Shown here piece after piece: positions 1 through 5,711 of a stretch of 10,642 nucleotides of DNA; positions within the stretch are counted from its first letter, which is position 1; each line of letters starts with the position of its first letter. Made by a program: the position numbers and the translations under genes. The notes below the pieces were generated by a model, which was not told where the DNA came from, searched no databases, and saw only the letters and a list, made by a program, of their open reading frames with translations. Source of the DNA: an uncultured Bacilli bacterium (GTDB lineage: Bacteria; Bacillota_I; Bacilli_A; RF39; UBA660); the NCBI GenBank assembly GCA_949280095.1, contig CASDHD010000039.1:1-10642 (forward strand), written 5' to 3'.

Positions 1-95
1 AAACCTTGATTTTGAATGGATTTTAAATTTTTCTGTCTCGTAAAATGAAAAAAATGAGTATTCATATCTTCTTGACTAATTTTATATTCCTTCAT
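1..95 (-). CDS. Partial gene (N-terminus only), hypothetical protein with HFT...SI..G motif
   Basis: Only the first 31 codons lie in the window; the gene runs off the left edge. It begins at an ATG at 95-93 with a GGTGG ribosome-binding-like stretch about eight bases upstream. The peptide contains FHFTRQKNLKSIQNQG. This kind of motif (an aromatic-H-F-T stretch, then a short helix ending in SI..G) opens several small proteins with ADP-ribosyltransferase-like or RNA 2'-phosphotransferase-like folds, and a family of uncharacterised Bacillota proteins. The family link is inference from this short motif; no catalytic region is visible. A 31-codon open frame ends in an ATGA overlap with this start, so the true start or an upstream frameshift is open to doubt. 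Confidence 0.55.
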   Translation of the reverse strand, partial: MKEYKISQEDMNTHFFHFTRQKNLKSIQNQG

Positions 96-187
96 AATAA
101 TACACCACCAAACTTACCAAATATAATTGTAACATAATCTTCTTCTAAAAATAAATAATCTAATCTACTATCCTCTTTTTCCAACAA
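92..187 (-). CDS. Possible 31-residue ORF overlapping the next start (ATGA)
   Basis: An open frame can be read from a TTG at 187-185 to a TGA at 94-92 that overlaps the ATG of the gene leaving the left edge. It lies directly after the hairpin that ends the preceding gene. The peptide has a protein-like composition (acidic start, then a hydrophobic TIIFGKFGGVLL end). No convincing ribosome binding site precedes the TTG. It may be a real small coupled ORF, the 5' part of the next gene separated by a frameshift, or chance. Low confidence. Confidence 0.22.
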   Translation of the reverse strand: MLEKEDSRLDYLFLEEDYVTIIFGKFGGVLL

Positions 188-208
188 AAAAGAGACTACA
201 AAATCTCT
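186..208 (-). terminator. Short intrinsic terminator after the HAAS-domain gene
   Basis: On the minus strand, AGAGA (208-204) pairs with TCTCT (195-191) around an eight-base loop and is followed at once by a run of five to six T. The stem overlaps the stop codon of the 171-residue protein. The stem is only five base pairs, so it is plausible but weak. Confidence 0.5.
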
Positions 209-722
209 ACTTCAAATTCTGAAACCATTTTTCAAAAGTATGTACAAAAAAATATAGAGCAACTACAATATAAACAAATTCAATAATAAGACCCCATATT
301 GCTAAAATCGTCATATCATTTTGTAAAACAGTACCCACAAACTGATCTCCTAAATCACGAACAAAAATAAAAGGAATTTTCAAAACACAAGTAATCACAA
401 TCAAAAGCAAAACATCTAATAAAATTTTCCCTCTTTTTTTACCATCGCTATTTTTTAAAATCGTACTTAAATCAACTAGTTCATTATAAAATCTTTTGAA
501 CCAATTATCATTTACTTTTACTGTTTTATAATTAATTCCATGTTTCTTACAAACATCTTTTACTATATCATCCATTTTACCAAAACTTTGAATAACTTCC
601 ACATCCGACATTTTTGAACCATCTATTTTATTGATATAAATTAAAATTTCTTTCTCTAATTCCTCTTTTTCTAAAAAAGACAAATGTTTTCGCAAACTTT
701 TTAAAAATGTATCCCTATTCAT
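207..722 (-). CDS. HAAS/DUF1700-like membrane protein
   Basis: A 171-residue protein. Residues 1-62 look like the HAAS/DUF1700 N-terminal domain: an MNRDTFLKSLRKHL helix, an acidic ELEKEI helix, then SDVEVIQSFGKMDDIVKDV, the usual pattern ending in an FG turn. A basic linker follows, then two predicted membrane segments at about residues 100-121 and 138-162. In the known family this soluble module precedes membrane segments and is often paired with a PadR-type regulator; none is seen here. The start at 722 is chosen because GGAGG lies five bases upstream and family homology begins there; a longer in-frame reading from 770 would run through the upstream gene. The start overlaps the stop of the 589-residue gene by 8 bases, so the two are probably translationally coupled. 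The membrane role is inferred; the biochemical function is unknown. Confidence 0.72.
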   Translation of the reverse strand: MNRDTFLKSLRKHLSFLEKEELEKEILIYINKIDGSKMSDVEVIQSFGKMDDIVKDVCKKHGINYKTVKVNDNWFKRFYNELVDLSTILKNSDGKKRGKILLDVLLLIVITCVLKIPFIFVRDLGDQFVGTVLQNDMTILAIWGLIIEFVYIVVALYFFVHTFEKWFQNLK

Positions 723-2484
723 AAAGACCTCCGTCTTCTCTATTATACATCCAATCTTCATAATATACACATCTATTTTTTTCTTTTAAAGAATGTACGA
801 TGAAACAATCGTCCTTACTAGTCTTGTCTTTTTCATATTTAATCACAACAGTTTTAGCATCATTTGTCTTTATACTAACCATATCTTTTAATAAGAAGAT
901 AATATCGTTTGGTCTTTCTACAAACTCATTATTATTCACAATATCTAACTGTCTTGTGATACAAACTGGTGAATAATAGATTGGTACATTTGGCATAAAT
1001 CTTGCAATATAAGAAGCCTTTTTATTTAAATGTACAATATTTTTTAAATAAAGATTAATAATGGATTTATCTCTATCTATATAATAGGCATAAAAACTTT
1101 TATTTAATGTATATTTTAAACCTTTTAAAATTTCTATAACCTCAATCAAGGAAGACATAAAAAGTTCAAATGTTTTCATATTAAGTATACTAAAATACTT
1201 TACACGAATTTTCGCATTCACATAGTAATCTAAAGCATTATATGCATCATTAAAAAGATGTATTTTATTATCCAAAACTATTTTACTAATCACATCACTA
1301 ATTGAATGCTTACGACTTGCATGCATCTCTAATAATATAATGAGACAATCCCTTAAAAAGGAAGAAGCAACATAACATGCTGATTTTTCTTCTTTGCTTA
1401 ATTCTGCAAACATAGCTTTCAAATTTTGATATAAATCTTCTTTATTGAATTCTTCATAATATTTATCTTCTATCATTGGTGGCAATGTAACATTTAGTTT
1501 TTCAAAACTTACTATAGAATCCCCCAACACATTTTCATCAATTGCCTCCCTATTTTGGTATTTTTCTATAATTTCCGCCTTATGTTTTTCTATATAAACT
1601 TTGATATCGTCCATTTTCTTAACCAAACTTGTATTATCAATCTCATTTAATAACGCAAAAGGTTCTTGCTTCGTTTGAAAAAGTTTACGTGGAGTATTTA
1701 ATGCTTCATCTAGCACTTTTATTTTCTTTTGAGTATCTTCAATTTCAATTGGATAACGTTCTAATAAATATTGATTTTGAACAGAAGAAACGCTAGCTTC
1801 TAAATTGGTAAGATAGCGAAATAAAGTATGAATAAACGTACGAATATCTTCTATAGTTTCTAACGAATTCAAATCCCCATGTAATTTTAATAATAATTTT
1901 TCACTCTCATCTTTATCGTCCTTTAATAACTCTAAAGTTTCTGTTTCTTCTTTAACTCCCTTTTTATACAAACTTAATTTATTTTTGTATTCTTTTTTAT
2001 ATTCCTTTAAAACGTCACTCATCGCTTCTACTTTTTGATAAATTTCATTTTGTTCTTTAATTTTTTCTTTTAAAACTAAAATAAGTATCGTAGCAGTTCT
2101 TAATAACTGGCGTTTCTTTATCGTGTCTTTTGGTTCTTTGATATTCGGATTTTCCATTTGAAAACTTTTCATCGCTTCTATAGTTAAAGGAACACCTTTG
2201 TATGAATAAGTAACATACGGACTTTTCTCTTCATAGCTATCGAATTCAACCATAACTGGATACTTATCTTTATTAGTCATAAACCACCAATACGCGAATA
2301 CAGCTTCTTCTACATCTTCTATTGTTTCAAAAAAAAGTACGCGTTCTAAATTGCCATAATGTTTATGGGGCCATACAAAATAAATACCAAACTTTTCCTC
2401 CTCTTGGTATAGAAAAGGCGCTCGATTTAAAGAATAGTATCCATATTTTTTTAAGACGCTTAAAATTTCTACTTTTCCTATCAT
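715..2484 (-). CDS. Large coiled-coil protein of unknown function (589 aa)
   Basis: I do not recognise this protein. Residues 1-105 are aromatic-rich (FGIYFVWPH, AYWWFM) and look like a folded domain. Residues about 135-310 are highly charged, rich in K, E and L, and strongly suggest long coiled coils. Residues about 340-589 are a mixed helical region with few charged runs. There is no signal peptide and no clear membrane helix, so it is probably cytoplasmic or associated with the membrane through its partner. It starts at ATG 2484 with AAAGGGG upstream, and it is first in a two-gene operon: its stop overlaps the start of the HAAS/DUF1700-like membrane protein by 8 bases. This pairing suggests a soluble coiled-coil component working with a small membrane protein. 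No nucleotide-binding loop is visible, which argues against an SMC/Rad50-type ATPase. Confidence 0.82.
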   Translation of the reverse strand: MIGKVEILSVLKKYGYYSLNRAPFLYQEEEKFGIYFVWPHKHYGNLERVLFFETIEDVEEAVFAYWWFMTNKDKYPVMVEFDSYEEKSPYVTYSYKGVPLTIEAMKSFQMENPNIKEPKDTIKKRQLLRTATILILVLKEKIKEQNEIYQKVEAMSDVLKEYKKEYKNKLSLYKKGVKEETETLELLKDDKDESEKLLLKLHGDLNSLETIEDIRTFIHTLFRYLTNLEASVSSVQNQYLLERYPIEIEDTQKKIKVLDEALNTPRKLFQTKQEPFALLNEIDNTSLVKKMDDIKVYIEKHKAEIIEKYQNREAIDENVLGDSIVSFEKLNVTLPPMIEDKYYEEFNKEDLYQNLKAMFAELSKEEKSACYVASSFLRDCLIILLEMHASRKHSISDVISKIVLDNKIHLFNDAYNALDYYVNAKIRVKYFSILNMKTFELFMSSLIEVIEILKGLKYTLNKSFYAYYIDRDKSIINLYLKNIVHLNKKASYIARFMPNVPIYYSPVCITRQLDIVNNNEFVERPNDIIFLLKDMVSIKTNDAKTVVIKYEKDKTSKDDCFIVHSLKEKNRCVYYEDWMYNREDGGLYE

Positions 2485-2510
2485 AAGTGATTCCCCTTTA
2501 TTCTTTAATC

Positions 2511-2519
2511 ATTATAACA
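2511..2519 (-). promoter_or_regulatory. Extended -10 promoter of the 589-aa gene operon
   Basis: On the minus strand the sequence reads TGTTATAAT, a perfect extended -10 element. No good -35 lies 17 bases upstream (TAGCAA), which extended -10 promoters tolerate. Transcription would start near 2504, giving a leader of about 20 bases. It lies back to back with the plus-strand promoter at 2541-2569, so the two RNA polymerase footprints overlap. Confidence 0.7.
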
Positions 2520-2540
2520 TATAGATTCCATTTTTGCTAC

Positions 2541-2569
2541 TTGATAATTTATAAAATTCTTTGTATGAT
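2541..2569 (+). promoter_or_regulatory. Sigma-A promoter of the DUF308-like gene
   Basis: TTGATA at 2541-2546 and TATGAT at 2564-2569 are separated by exactly 17 bases. Transcription would begin near 2576, just before the GGAAGG ribosome binding site. This rules out an in-frame TTG at 2561 as the start codon, since that TTG overlaps the -10 box. Confidence 0.75.
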
Positions 2570-2590
2570 AAAAGTGGAAGGAAAGATACG

Positions 2591-3139
2591 ATGAAAGAAG
2601 AAAAAACGACATTAATTAAGCCAAAAAAGGGAAAAGAAAATAAGAAAGAAACAGATGCTAAAAATCTAAAAATTTTAGGTCCAATTTTACTCTTAGTTTT
2701 AGGTATTATATTACTTACAAATTCTAGTAAAGCCGTCATTATCGTTTTTTACTGCATTGGTGCTATCTTTATTCTAGTTGGAATTTATAACTTGCTAGCT
2801 TATTACAAAATAAAAAAGAAACTTAAACTAGAAGATAACAATAAAATGGTACTTGGAGCTACAACACTGTTTATAGGAATTATGGTACTACTTTTATCAG
2901 GAGCGATTGAAACATTCTTACGTTTCATTATCGGAGTTGTTTTGATTTATAATGGATTAAAAAATGTAATGATTTCATTACGTTCTAAAAACTATTTTAC
3001 TTTAATAATTGGAATAGTATTTATTGGTATGGGACTTTATACAATTCTTGCCGAAAACATCATTTTTCAAATTATAGGTGTTCTTTTAATTATTTCGAGT
3101 ATTGTAGATTTTATTGGATTATTGTCACAAAAAAAATAA
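2591..3139 (+). CDS. DUF308/HdeD-like integral membrane protein
   Basis: A 182-residue protein: a lysine-rich cytoplasmic N-terminus (residues 1-25) followed by six predicted membrane helices at about 26-43, 49-71, 87-103, 108-125, 135-153 and 157-177, grouped as three hairpins. The repeated pattern of a hydrophobic helix, a short polar turn, then IG..(F/L)I..G(I/L)Y..L is typical of DUF308/HdeD-type proteins. HdeD contributes to acid resistance in Escherichia coli; function in Bacillota is mostly unknown. The start at 2591 is supported by GGAAGGAAAG upstream and by the promoter placement. It is monocistronic, with a promoter just upstream and a clear terminator directly after the stop codon. 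The family call is from topology and repeat pattern, so it is moderately sure. Confidence 0.75.
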   Translation: MKEEKTTLIKPKKGKENKKETDAKNLKILGPILLLVLGIILLTNSSKAVIIVFYCIGAIFILVGIYNLLAYYKIKKKLKLEDNNKMVLGATTLFIGIMVLLLSGAIETFLRFIIGVVLIYNGLKNVMISLRSKNYFTLIIGIVFIGMGLYTILAENIIFQIIGVLLIISSIVDFIGLLSQKK

Positions 3140-3142
3140 GAG

Positions 3143-3170
3143 AGACTACAAAAATAGTCTTTTTCTTTTT
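3143..3170 (+). terminator. Intrinsic terminator after the DUF308-like gene
   Basis: AGACTA (3143-3148) pairs with TAGTCT (3155-3160) around a CAAAAA loop and is followed by TTTTCTTTTT. It starts three bases after the stop codon. Confidence 0.8.
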
Positions 3171-3221
3171 CCTTTAATTAGGAAGAAAACTAAATTCAAA
3201 ACTTGAGCCACCTATACATTT

Positions 3222-3262
3222 AAAAAAGTCACAATTTCAATTTTTAGAAATTTGTGACTTTT
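3222..3262 (-). terminator. Strong hairpin terminator of the thioredoxin-like gene
   Basis: The arms 3224-3238 and 3247-3262 (AAAAGTCACAATTTC against GAAATTTGTGACTTTT) pair along about 15 bases with one bulged base around an eight-base loop. Read on the minus strand, the stem ends in a run of T, which fits termination of the gene ending at 3281. T-rich sequence also follows on the plus strand, so it may act in both directions. Confidence 0.82.
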
Positions 3263-3280
3263 AGTGTTTAGTCAAAAGGA

Positions 3281-3988
3281 TTATTTTTTATTTGTCGTTT
3301 TTGTTTTAGTCGTTTTTTTAGTTGCAGTTTGTTTTTTCGTTCCTGTTGTTTTTTTATTTGATGTTTTGTTACTTGTTGTTTGTTTTTTTGCTACTGTTTT
3401 ATTTTTTGTAGAAGTTGTTTTCTTCTTAGGAGCAACTGTTGTTGTTTTCTTTTCTTCATTTGACAATTCTTTTTTCTCTGTATCTACTTTTTCTTCTTCC
3501 TCACTTGTATGATTATCTTTGGCCATATAAATTAGGAAAACAATACCACCAACAATTGCTACAAGAATAAGAATAGTAACAGCAGAAGTATCTTTATTTC
3601 CCTCCGCAATCAAATCTTTACTATCATGTTCATAAGCATATTGAATAGCTTTCTTTAAAGAATCATCATAAGTTTCAGAATAGCCTTCAAAATATTCCTC
3701 TCCAATTACTATAAAAGGAACACCAGATAAAGTTACACCTAATTTCTTAGCAGCCTTTACCATTAAATTATTATTTTCTGTATTAGAAACATCTTTTGTA
3801 ACTAAAGTAAAATAATTTTGAAACTCTTCATCTTTACTTAAATTTTCAAAAAAAGATAGAGCACTAGCACAATACATGCATCCTTCCCTTTTAAATAAAT
3901 AAACATTTACTTTTTCTTTAGCAAATACGCCAAGTGGTAACATTGCAAGTATTGTCAAAACAAATAATAACTTTTTTATTTTTTTCAT
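3281..3988 (-). CDS. Secreted, membrane-anchored thioredoxin-fold protein with Lys/Thr-rich tail
   Basis: A 235-residue protein. Residues 1-23 form a signal peptide (KKIKK, hydrophobic core, FA cleavage-like end). Residues 27-120 form a thioredoxin-like domain: the strand VNVYLF, the redox motif CMYC (Cys37, Cys40), and GVPF with the expected cis-proline at Pro91. Residues 136-156 are a membrane helix, followed by an acidic stretch (EEEE, 163-166). A tail of about 55 residues (180-235) is made almost only of Lys, Thr, Asn, Ser and Gln in imperfect KKTT/KTT repeats. The fold would lie outside the membrane and the basic tail inside. Known relatives are thiol-disulfide oxidoreductases; the substrate is unknown. 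The gene has a promoter, a strong AGGAGG site nine bases before the ATG, and a terminator of its own. Confidence 0.82.
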   Translation of the reverse strand: MKKIKKLLFVLTILAMLPLGVFAKEKVNVYLFKREGCMYCASALSFFENLSKDEEFQNYFTLVTKDVSNTENNNLMVKAAKKLGVTLSGVPFIVIGEEYFEGYSETYDDSLKKAIQYAYEHDSKDLIAEGNKDTSAVTILILVAIVGGIVFLIYMAKDNHTSEEEEKVDTEKKELSNEEKKTTTVAPKKKTTSTKNKTVAKKQTTSNKTSNKKTTGTKKQTATKKTTKTKTTNKK

Positions 3989-4007
3989 AACTTACCTCCT
4001 GAACCTT

Positions 4008-4036
4008 ATTATACAATTAATTTCTTAAATTGAAAA
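4008..4036 (-). promoter_or_regulatory. Promoter of the thioredoxin-like gene
   Basis: On the minus strand, TATAAT (4013-4008) is preceded 17 bases upstream by TTTTCA (4036-4031), a weak -35 matching four of six consensus positions. It lies entirely in the short gap after the stop of the 237-residue gene, so the thioredoxin-like gene can be expressed on its own. Confidence 0.65.
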
Positions 4037-4043
4037 GTTTATC

Positions 4044-4757
4044 TTACCTTTCACGTTTTCTAGAAGTATCATCCTTAAAAAGAGTCTCATAGAATTCTAT
4101 TAACATTTCTATAAAAAATTCTTTTTGGCGAAGACTATTCCTAAAAATCTCACCTGTCAACCATTGTTTACAAAGAAAATTCTTTTTCAAGCCAAAATAG
4201 ATTTTTTCATCTTTTACATAAACCTTTAAAATAGAAGAATCTGCACCTAACTTACTCATAACTTTATAAGCAAAAGGCACATCTTTTTGTCCTAAAGAAC
4301 ATAACTTGTAAAAATAAACATCATACATTTTTACTTCCTTTTTCTTATAATCATAATTACCAAGCATTTCCATATAAGATTCTAAATCCTCTTTCCCCAA
4401 AAGAAAGTAGGCCTTAATATCAATAAATTTTTCTTTATCCAACATTTTTAAACAATAAGTAGTAAGAATTTGGCTATAACTACAATAAGGATAATCAGTT
4501 TTAATAGGCAAGTCTTGAAAATAATTAAAGGCTTCCACAAGAAAACAAGTTTTAGCATTAGGGTACTTTAATGCATTAAAAAGGAATAGTGGCGAACTTA
4601 AATTTTGTTCCACTTCATAACAAGGTGGTACATTACGATCATTTAAAGCATAAAAAAAATTATCTTTCATGTTGCTATTTTCAATCAAACGATCAAAATT
4701 ATTTCTTAAAATCTCTAGTTTTATTTTTTCTTTTTCATAATATTCTTTAATTGTCAT
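4044..4757 (-). CDS. Hypothetical protein (237 aa), unrecognised
   Basis: I do not recognise this family. The protein is mainly helical, with no signal peptide or membrane helix, and carries several scattered cysteines (positions 46, 71, 92, 102, 153, 196) that do not form a zinc-binding pattern. It ends in a very basic SRKRER. It is probably cytoplasmic. The start at 4757 is chosen because AAAGGAGG lies a few bases upstream and a perfect promoter lies just before it. The frame stays open upstream to 4916, but that part runs out of frame across the tnpB remnant and through the promoter, so it is not coding. The next gene downstream (thioredoxin-like) has its own promoter; no terminator is seen between them, so read-through is possible. 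Confidence 0.78.
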   Translation of the reverse strand: MTIKEYYEKEKIKLEILRNNFDRLIENSNMKDNFFYALNDRNVPPCYEVEQNLSSPLFLFNALKYPNAKTCFLVEAFNYFQDLPIKTDYPYCSYSQILTTYCLKMLDKEKFIDIKAYFLLGKEDLESYMEMLGNYDYKKKEVKMYDVYFYKLCSLGQKDVPFAYKVMSKLGADSSILKVYVKDEKIYFGLKKNFLCKQWLTGEIFRNSLRQKEFFIEMLIEFYETLFKDDTSRKRER

Positions 4758-4782
4758 ACAAACCTCCTTTTTTAGCAAAAAC

Positions 4783-4811
4783 ATTATAAAAGTAATCTCT
4801 AAATTTGTCAA
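4783..4811 (-). promoter_or_regulatory. Perfect consensus sigma-A promoter of the 237-aa gene
   Basis: On the minus strand, TTGACA (4811-4806), a 17-base spacer and TATAAT (4788-4783) match the consensus at all twelve positions. Transcription would begin near 4776, about 20 bases before the ATG, with AAAGGAGG between. It begins about 40 bases past the stop of the tnpB remnant, so it lies at or beyond the old right end of the element. Confidence 0.88.
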
Positions 4812-4852
4812 ATAAGCAAGAGAACAAAAGAATAAAATAAGTAACACAAATT

Positions 4853-5069
4853 TTACGTCTTGGTTGACGCCTTCCAAGTTTCCTGCTTCATAGATAAAGT
4901 ACCCTTTATTCTCCACAGGCTTAGATTTCGATGATTGCCACCGTATTTTTTGTTTTTTACTTACTTCTTTAATCTTTAAAATGAATTTTTAACCCCTCAT
5001 ACATGATATTTATACTAGTATTTGTTGATTTTTTGTTGGATACATCCTGAATTTATAAACTTTATACAT
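4853..5069 (-). pseudogene. tnpB: Remnant of IS200/IS605-type tnpB (RNA-guided nuclease), ends only
   Basis: Two pieces of a TnpB gene remain. The first begins at ATG 5069 behind a good CAGGAGGATA site and reads MYKVYKFRMYPTKNQQIL, the conserved TnpB N-terminus; it ends at a stop at 5012-5010. The second (about 4960-4853) ends in GTLSMKQETWKASTKT and a stop; SMKQE is a hallmark of TnpB C-termini. Just before it, another frame gives SKSKPVENKG, also typical of TnpB ends, so a frameshift lies near 4910. A full TnpB has about 350-400 residues; the whole RuvC-like catalytic core and the zinc finger are missing, so the protein is dead. TnpB in intact elements is a DNA endonuclease guided by a right-end RNA. 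No tnpA is present. Confidence 0.8.
4856..4877 (-). ncRNA. Possible remnant of an omega RNA 3' pseudoknot
   Basis: Read on the minus strand, the last codons of the tnpB remnant contain TTGG-AAGG-CGTC-AA-CCAA-GACG. TTGG pairs with CCAA and CGTC with GACG in the interlocked order of an H-type pseudoknot, ending just before the tnpB stop. In IS200/IS605 elements the guide RNA scaffold overlaps the end of tnpB and the right end, and includes a pseudoknot next to the guide. The helices are only four base pairs each, so this is a structural inference, not proof of a transcribed RNA. Confidence 0.4.
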
Positions 5070-5141
5070 TTATCCTCCTGTTGTTTTAACGCAAATTCAA
5101 TATATCGTATTCAAGGCTTTTGTTGAACTTTCCTATAAGCC

Positions 5142-5169
5142 AAAAAAAGTGTGAATTCTTATCACGCTT
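5142..5169 (-). terminator. Terminator of the coat gene pair
   Basis: On the minus strand, AAGCGTGA (5169-5162) pairs with TCACACTT (5154-5147) with one mismatch around a seven-base loop, followed by a run of T. It includes the stop codon of the CotF-like gene. Confidence 0.72.
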
Positions 5170-5434
5170 CTTTTTTACAACAACTTTCAAAACTACTTTC
5201 TAATTTTTGTTTCGTTTGTTTTATTTTACTTTCTTCTACGTTTTGCATATTATAGAATCCTGCAGTTTCCATCGCTTTAAAAATTTCATAATGCATCTTT
5301 GCCGTATCTTGCAAAGCCTTTGTAAAAGTAGTAAACACTTTTTCGTTTGCAGCCTCTATAAAGCCATGCATATATAAATCATTCATAACTTTATTGCCAA
5401 ACATAATATTTTCCATAAGATATTTATCTTCCAT
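5162..5434 (-). CDS. CotF-like spore coat family protein
   Basis: A 90-residue protein matching the Coat F pattern (PF07875 type): KYLMENI near the start, then a helix with DLYMHGFIEAANEKV (residues 19-33), then a second helix with FTKALQDTAKMHYEIFKAMETAGFY (37-61). In family members the corresponding stretch reads approximately DLYMHGTIES...V...F..AL.D.L.....IY..M...GWY. The C-terminus carries a Cys-Cys pair (residues 85-86) that could take part in cross-linking. CotF proteins are components of the spore coat in Bacillus; many paralogs in Bacillota have unknown detailed roles. The start is taken at ATG 5434 because GGGAG lies eight bases upstream; a GTG at 5443 would overlap that site. It lies 12 bases after the stop of the 57-residue protein, so the two form a pair. 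Confidence 0.82.
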   Translation of the reverse strand: MEDKYLMENIMFGNKVMNDLYMHGFIEAANEKVFTTFTKALQDTAKMHYEIFKAMETAGFYNMQNVEESKIKQTKQKLESSFESCCKKEA

Positions 5435-5446
5435 TTTACTCACTCC

Positions 5447-5620
5447 CTACAATAAATCCATAAACATAGCAAGTATCGCCTCATGTTTACGTCCTAATTT
5501 TTTTACTAATTTACTTAAATTTTCATCCGTCAAGCAATCCTCTGCTTCACGACATGCCTGTATCATATAAATTTCATGATTTATGGCATCTTCCACATAT
5601 AATAGTTCTTTTTCCGTCAT
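5447..5620 (-). CDS. Small helical coat-type protein (ferritin-like half)
   Basis: A 57-residue protein of two predicted helices: TEKELLYVEDAINHEIYMIQ and a second helix ending KHEAILAMFMDLL. Its pattern (an acidic aromatic first helix, a cysteine-containing turn, a closing helix with the KH.A/I motif) resembles small proteins often encoded next to CotF paralogs in Bacillota and built like half of a ferritin-like bundle. The start at 5620 is supported by GGAGGTG six bases upstream; an in-frame ATG at 5635 overlaps this ribosome binding site and is rejected. Its neighbour 12 bases downstream is the CotF-like gene, and they probably work in one complex. The exact role is unknown. Confidence 0.72.
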   Translation of the reverse strand: MTEKELLYVEDAINHEIYMIQACREAEDCLTDENLSKLVKKLGRKHEAILAMFMDLL

Positions 5621-5711
5621 AAAAAGCACCTCCATTATTAATATGGAAAGTTATCGAAAATAAATAGTGTAAAAAATTGGAAAACGAATAGCAGCAAATA
5701 AAAAGAACAAA

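Larger units (their letters stand above)
4850..5140 (-). mobile_element. Decayed IS200/IS605-family element (approximate limits)
   Basis: This stretch between the 237-aa gene and the coat gene is explained by the tnpB remnant plus its flanks. Upstream of the tnpB start lies a sequence able to form small hairpins (GGCTT/AAGCC at the ends of about 5121-5095, and TTCAA/TTGAA within it), as expected for the imperfect palindromes at the ends of this family. The exact ends cannot be set without a full-length relative. The element has lost most of its length by internal deletion. Confidence 0.5.

Noticed and set aside
2512..2739. Minus-strand open frame of 75 codons
   Set aside because: It lies opposite the DUF308-like gene and over both promoters, with no ribosome binding site.
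191..3153. Shared AGAGACTACAAAA at the hairpins near 191 and 3141
   Set aside because: Both are short terminator hairpins; the match is too short and AT-rich to indicate a dispersed repeat.
3264..3512. Open plus-strand frame rich in Val and Phe
   Set aside because: It is the complement of the Lys/Thr repeat tail of the thioredoxin-like gene; no ribosome binding site, and the composition follows from the opposite strand.
4758..4916. Upstream in-frame extension of the 237-residue gene
   Set aside because: It crosses a perfect promoter and overlaps the tnpB C-terminal frame; a strong ribosome binding site precedes the ATG at 4757.
5625..5665. Sporulation sigma factor promoter (CATATTA) before the 57-residue coat-type gene
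   Set aside because: No matching -35 box lies at the right distance, and the transcript would begin almost on the ribosome binding site.
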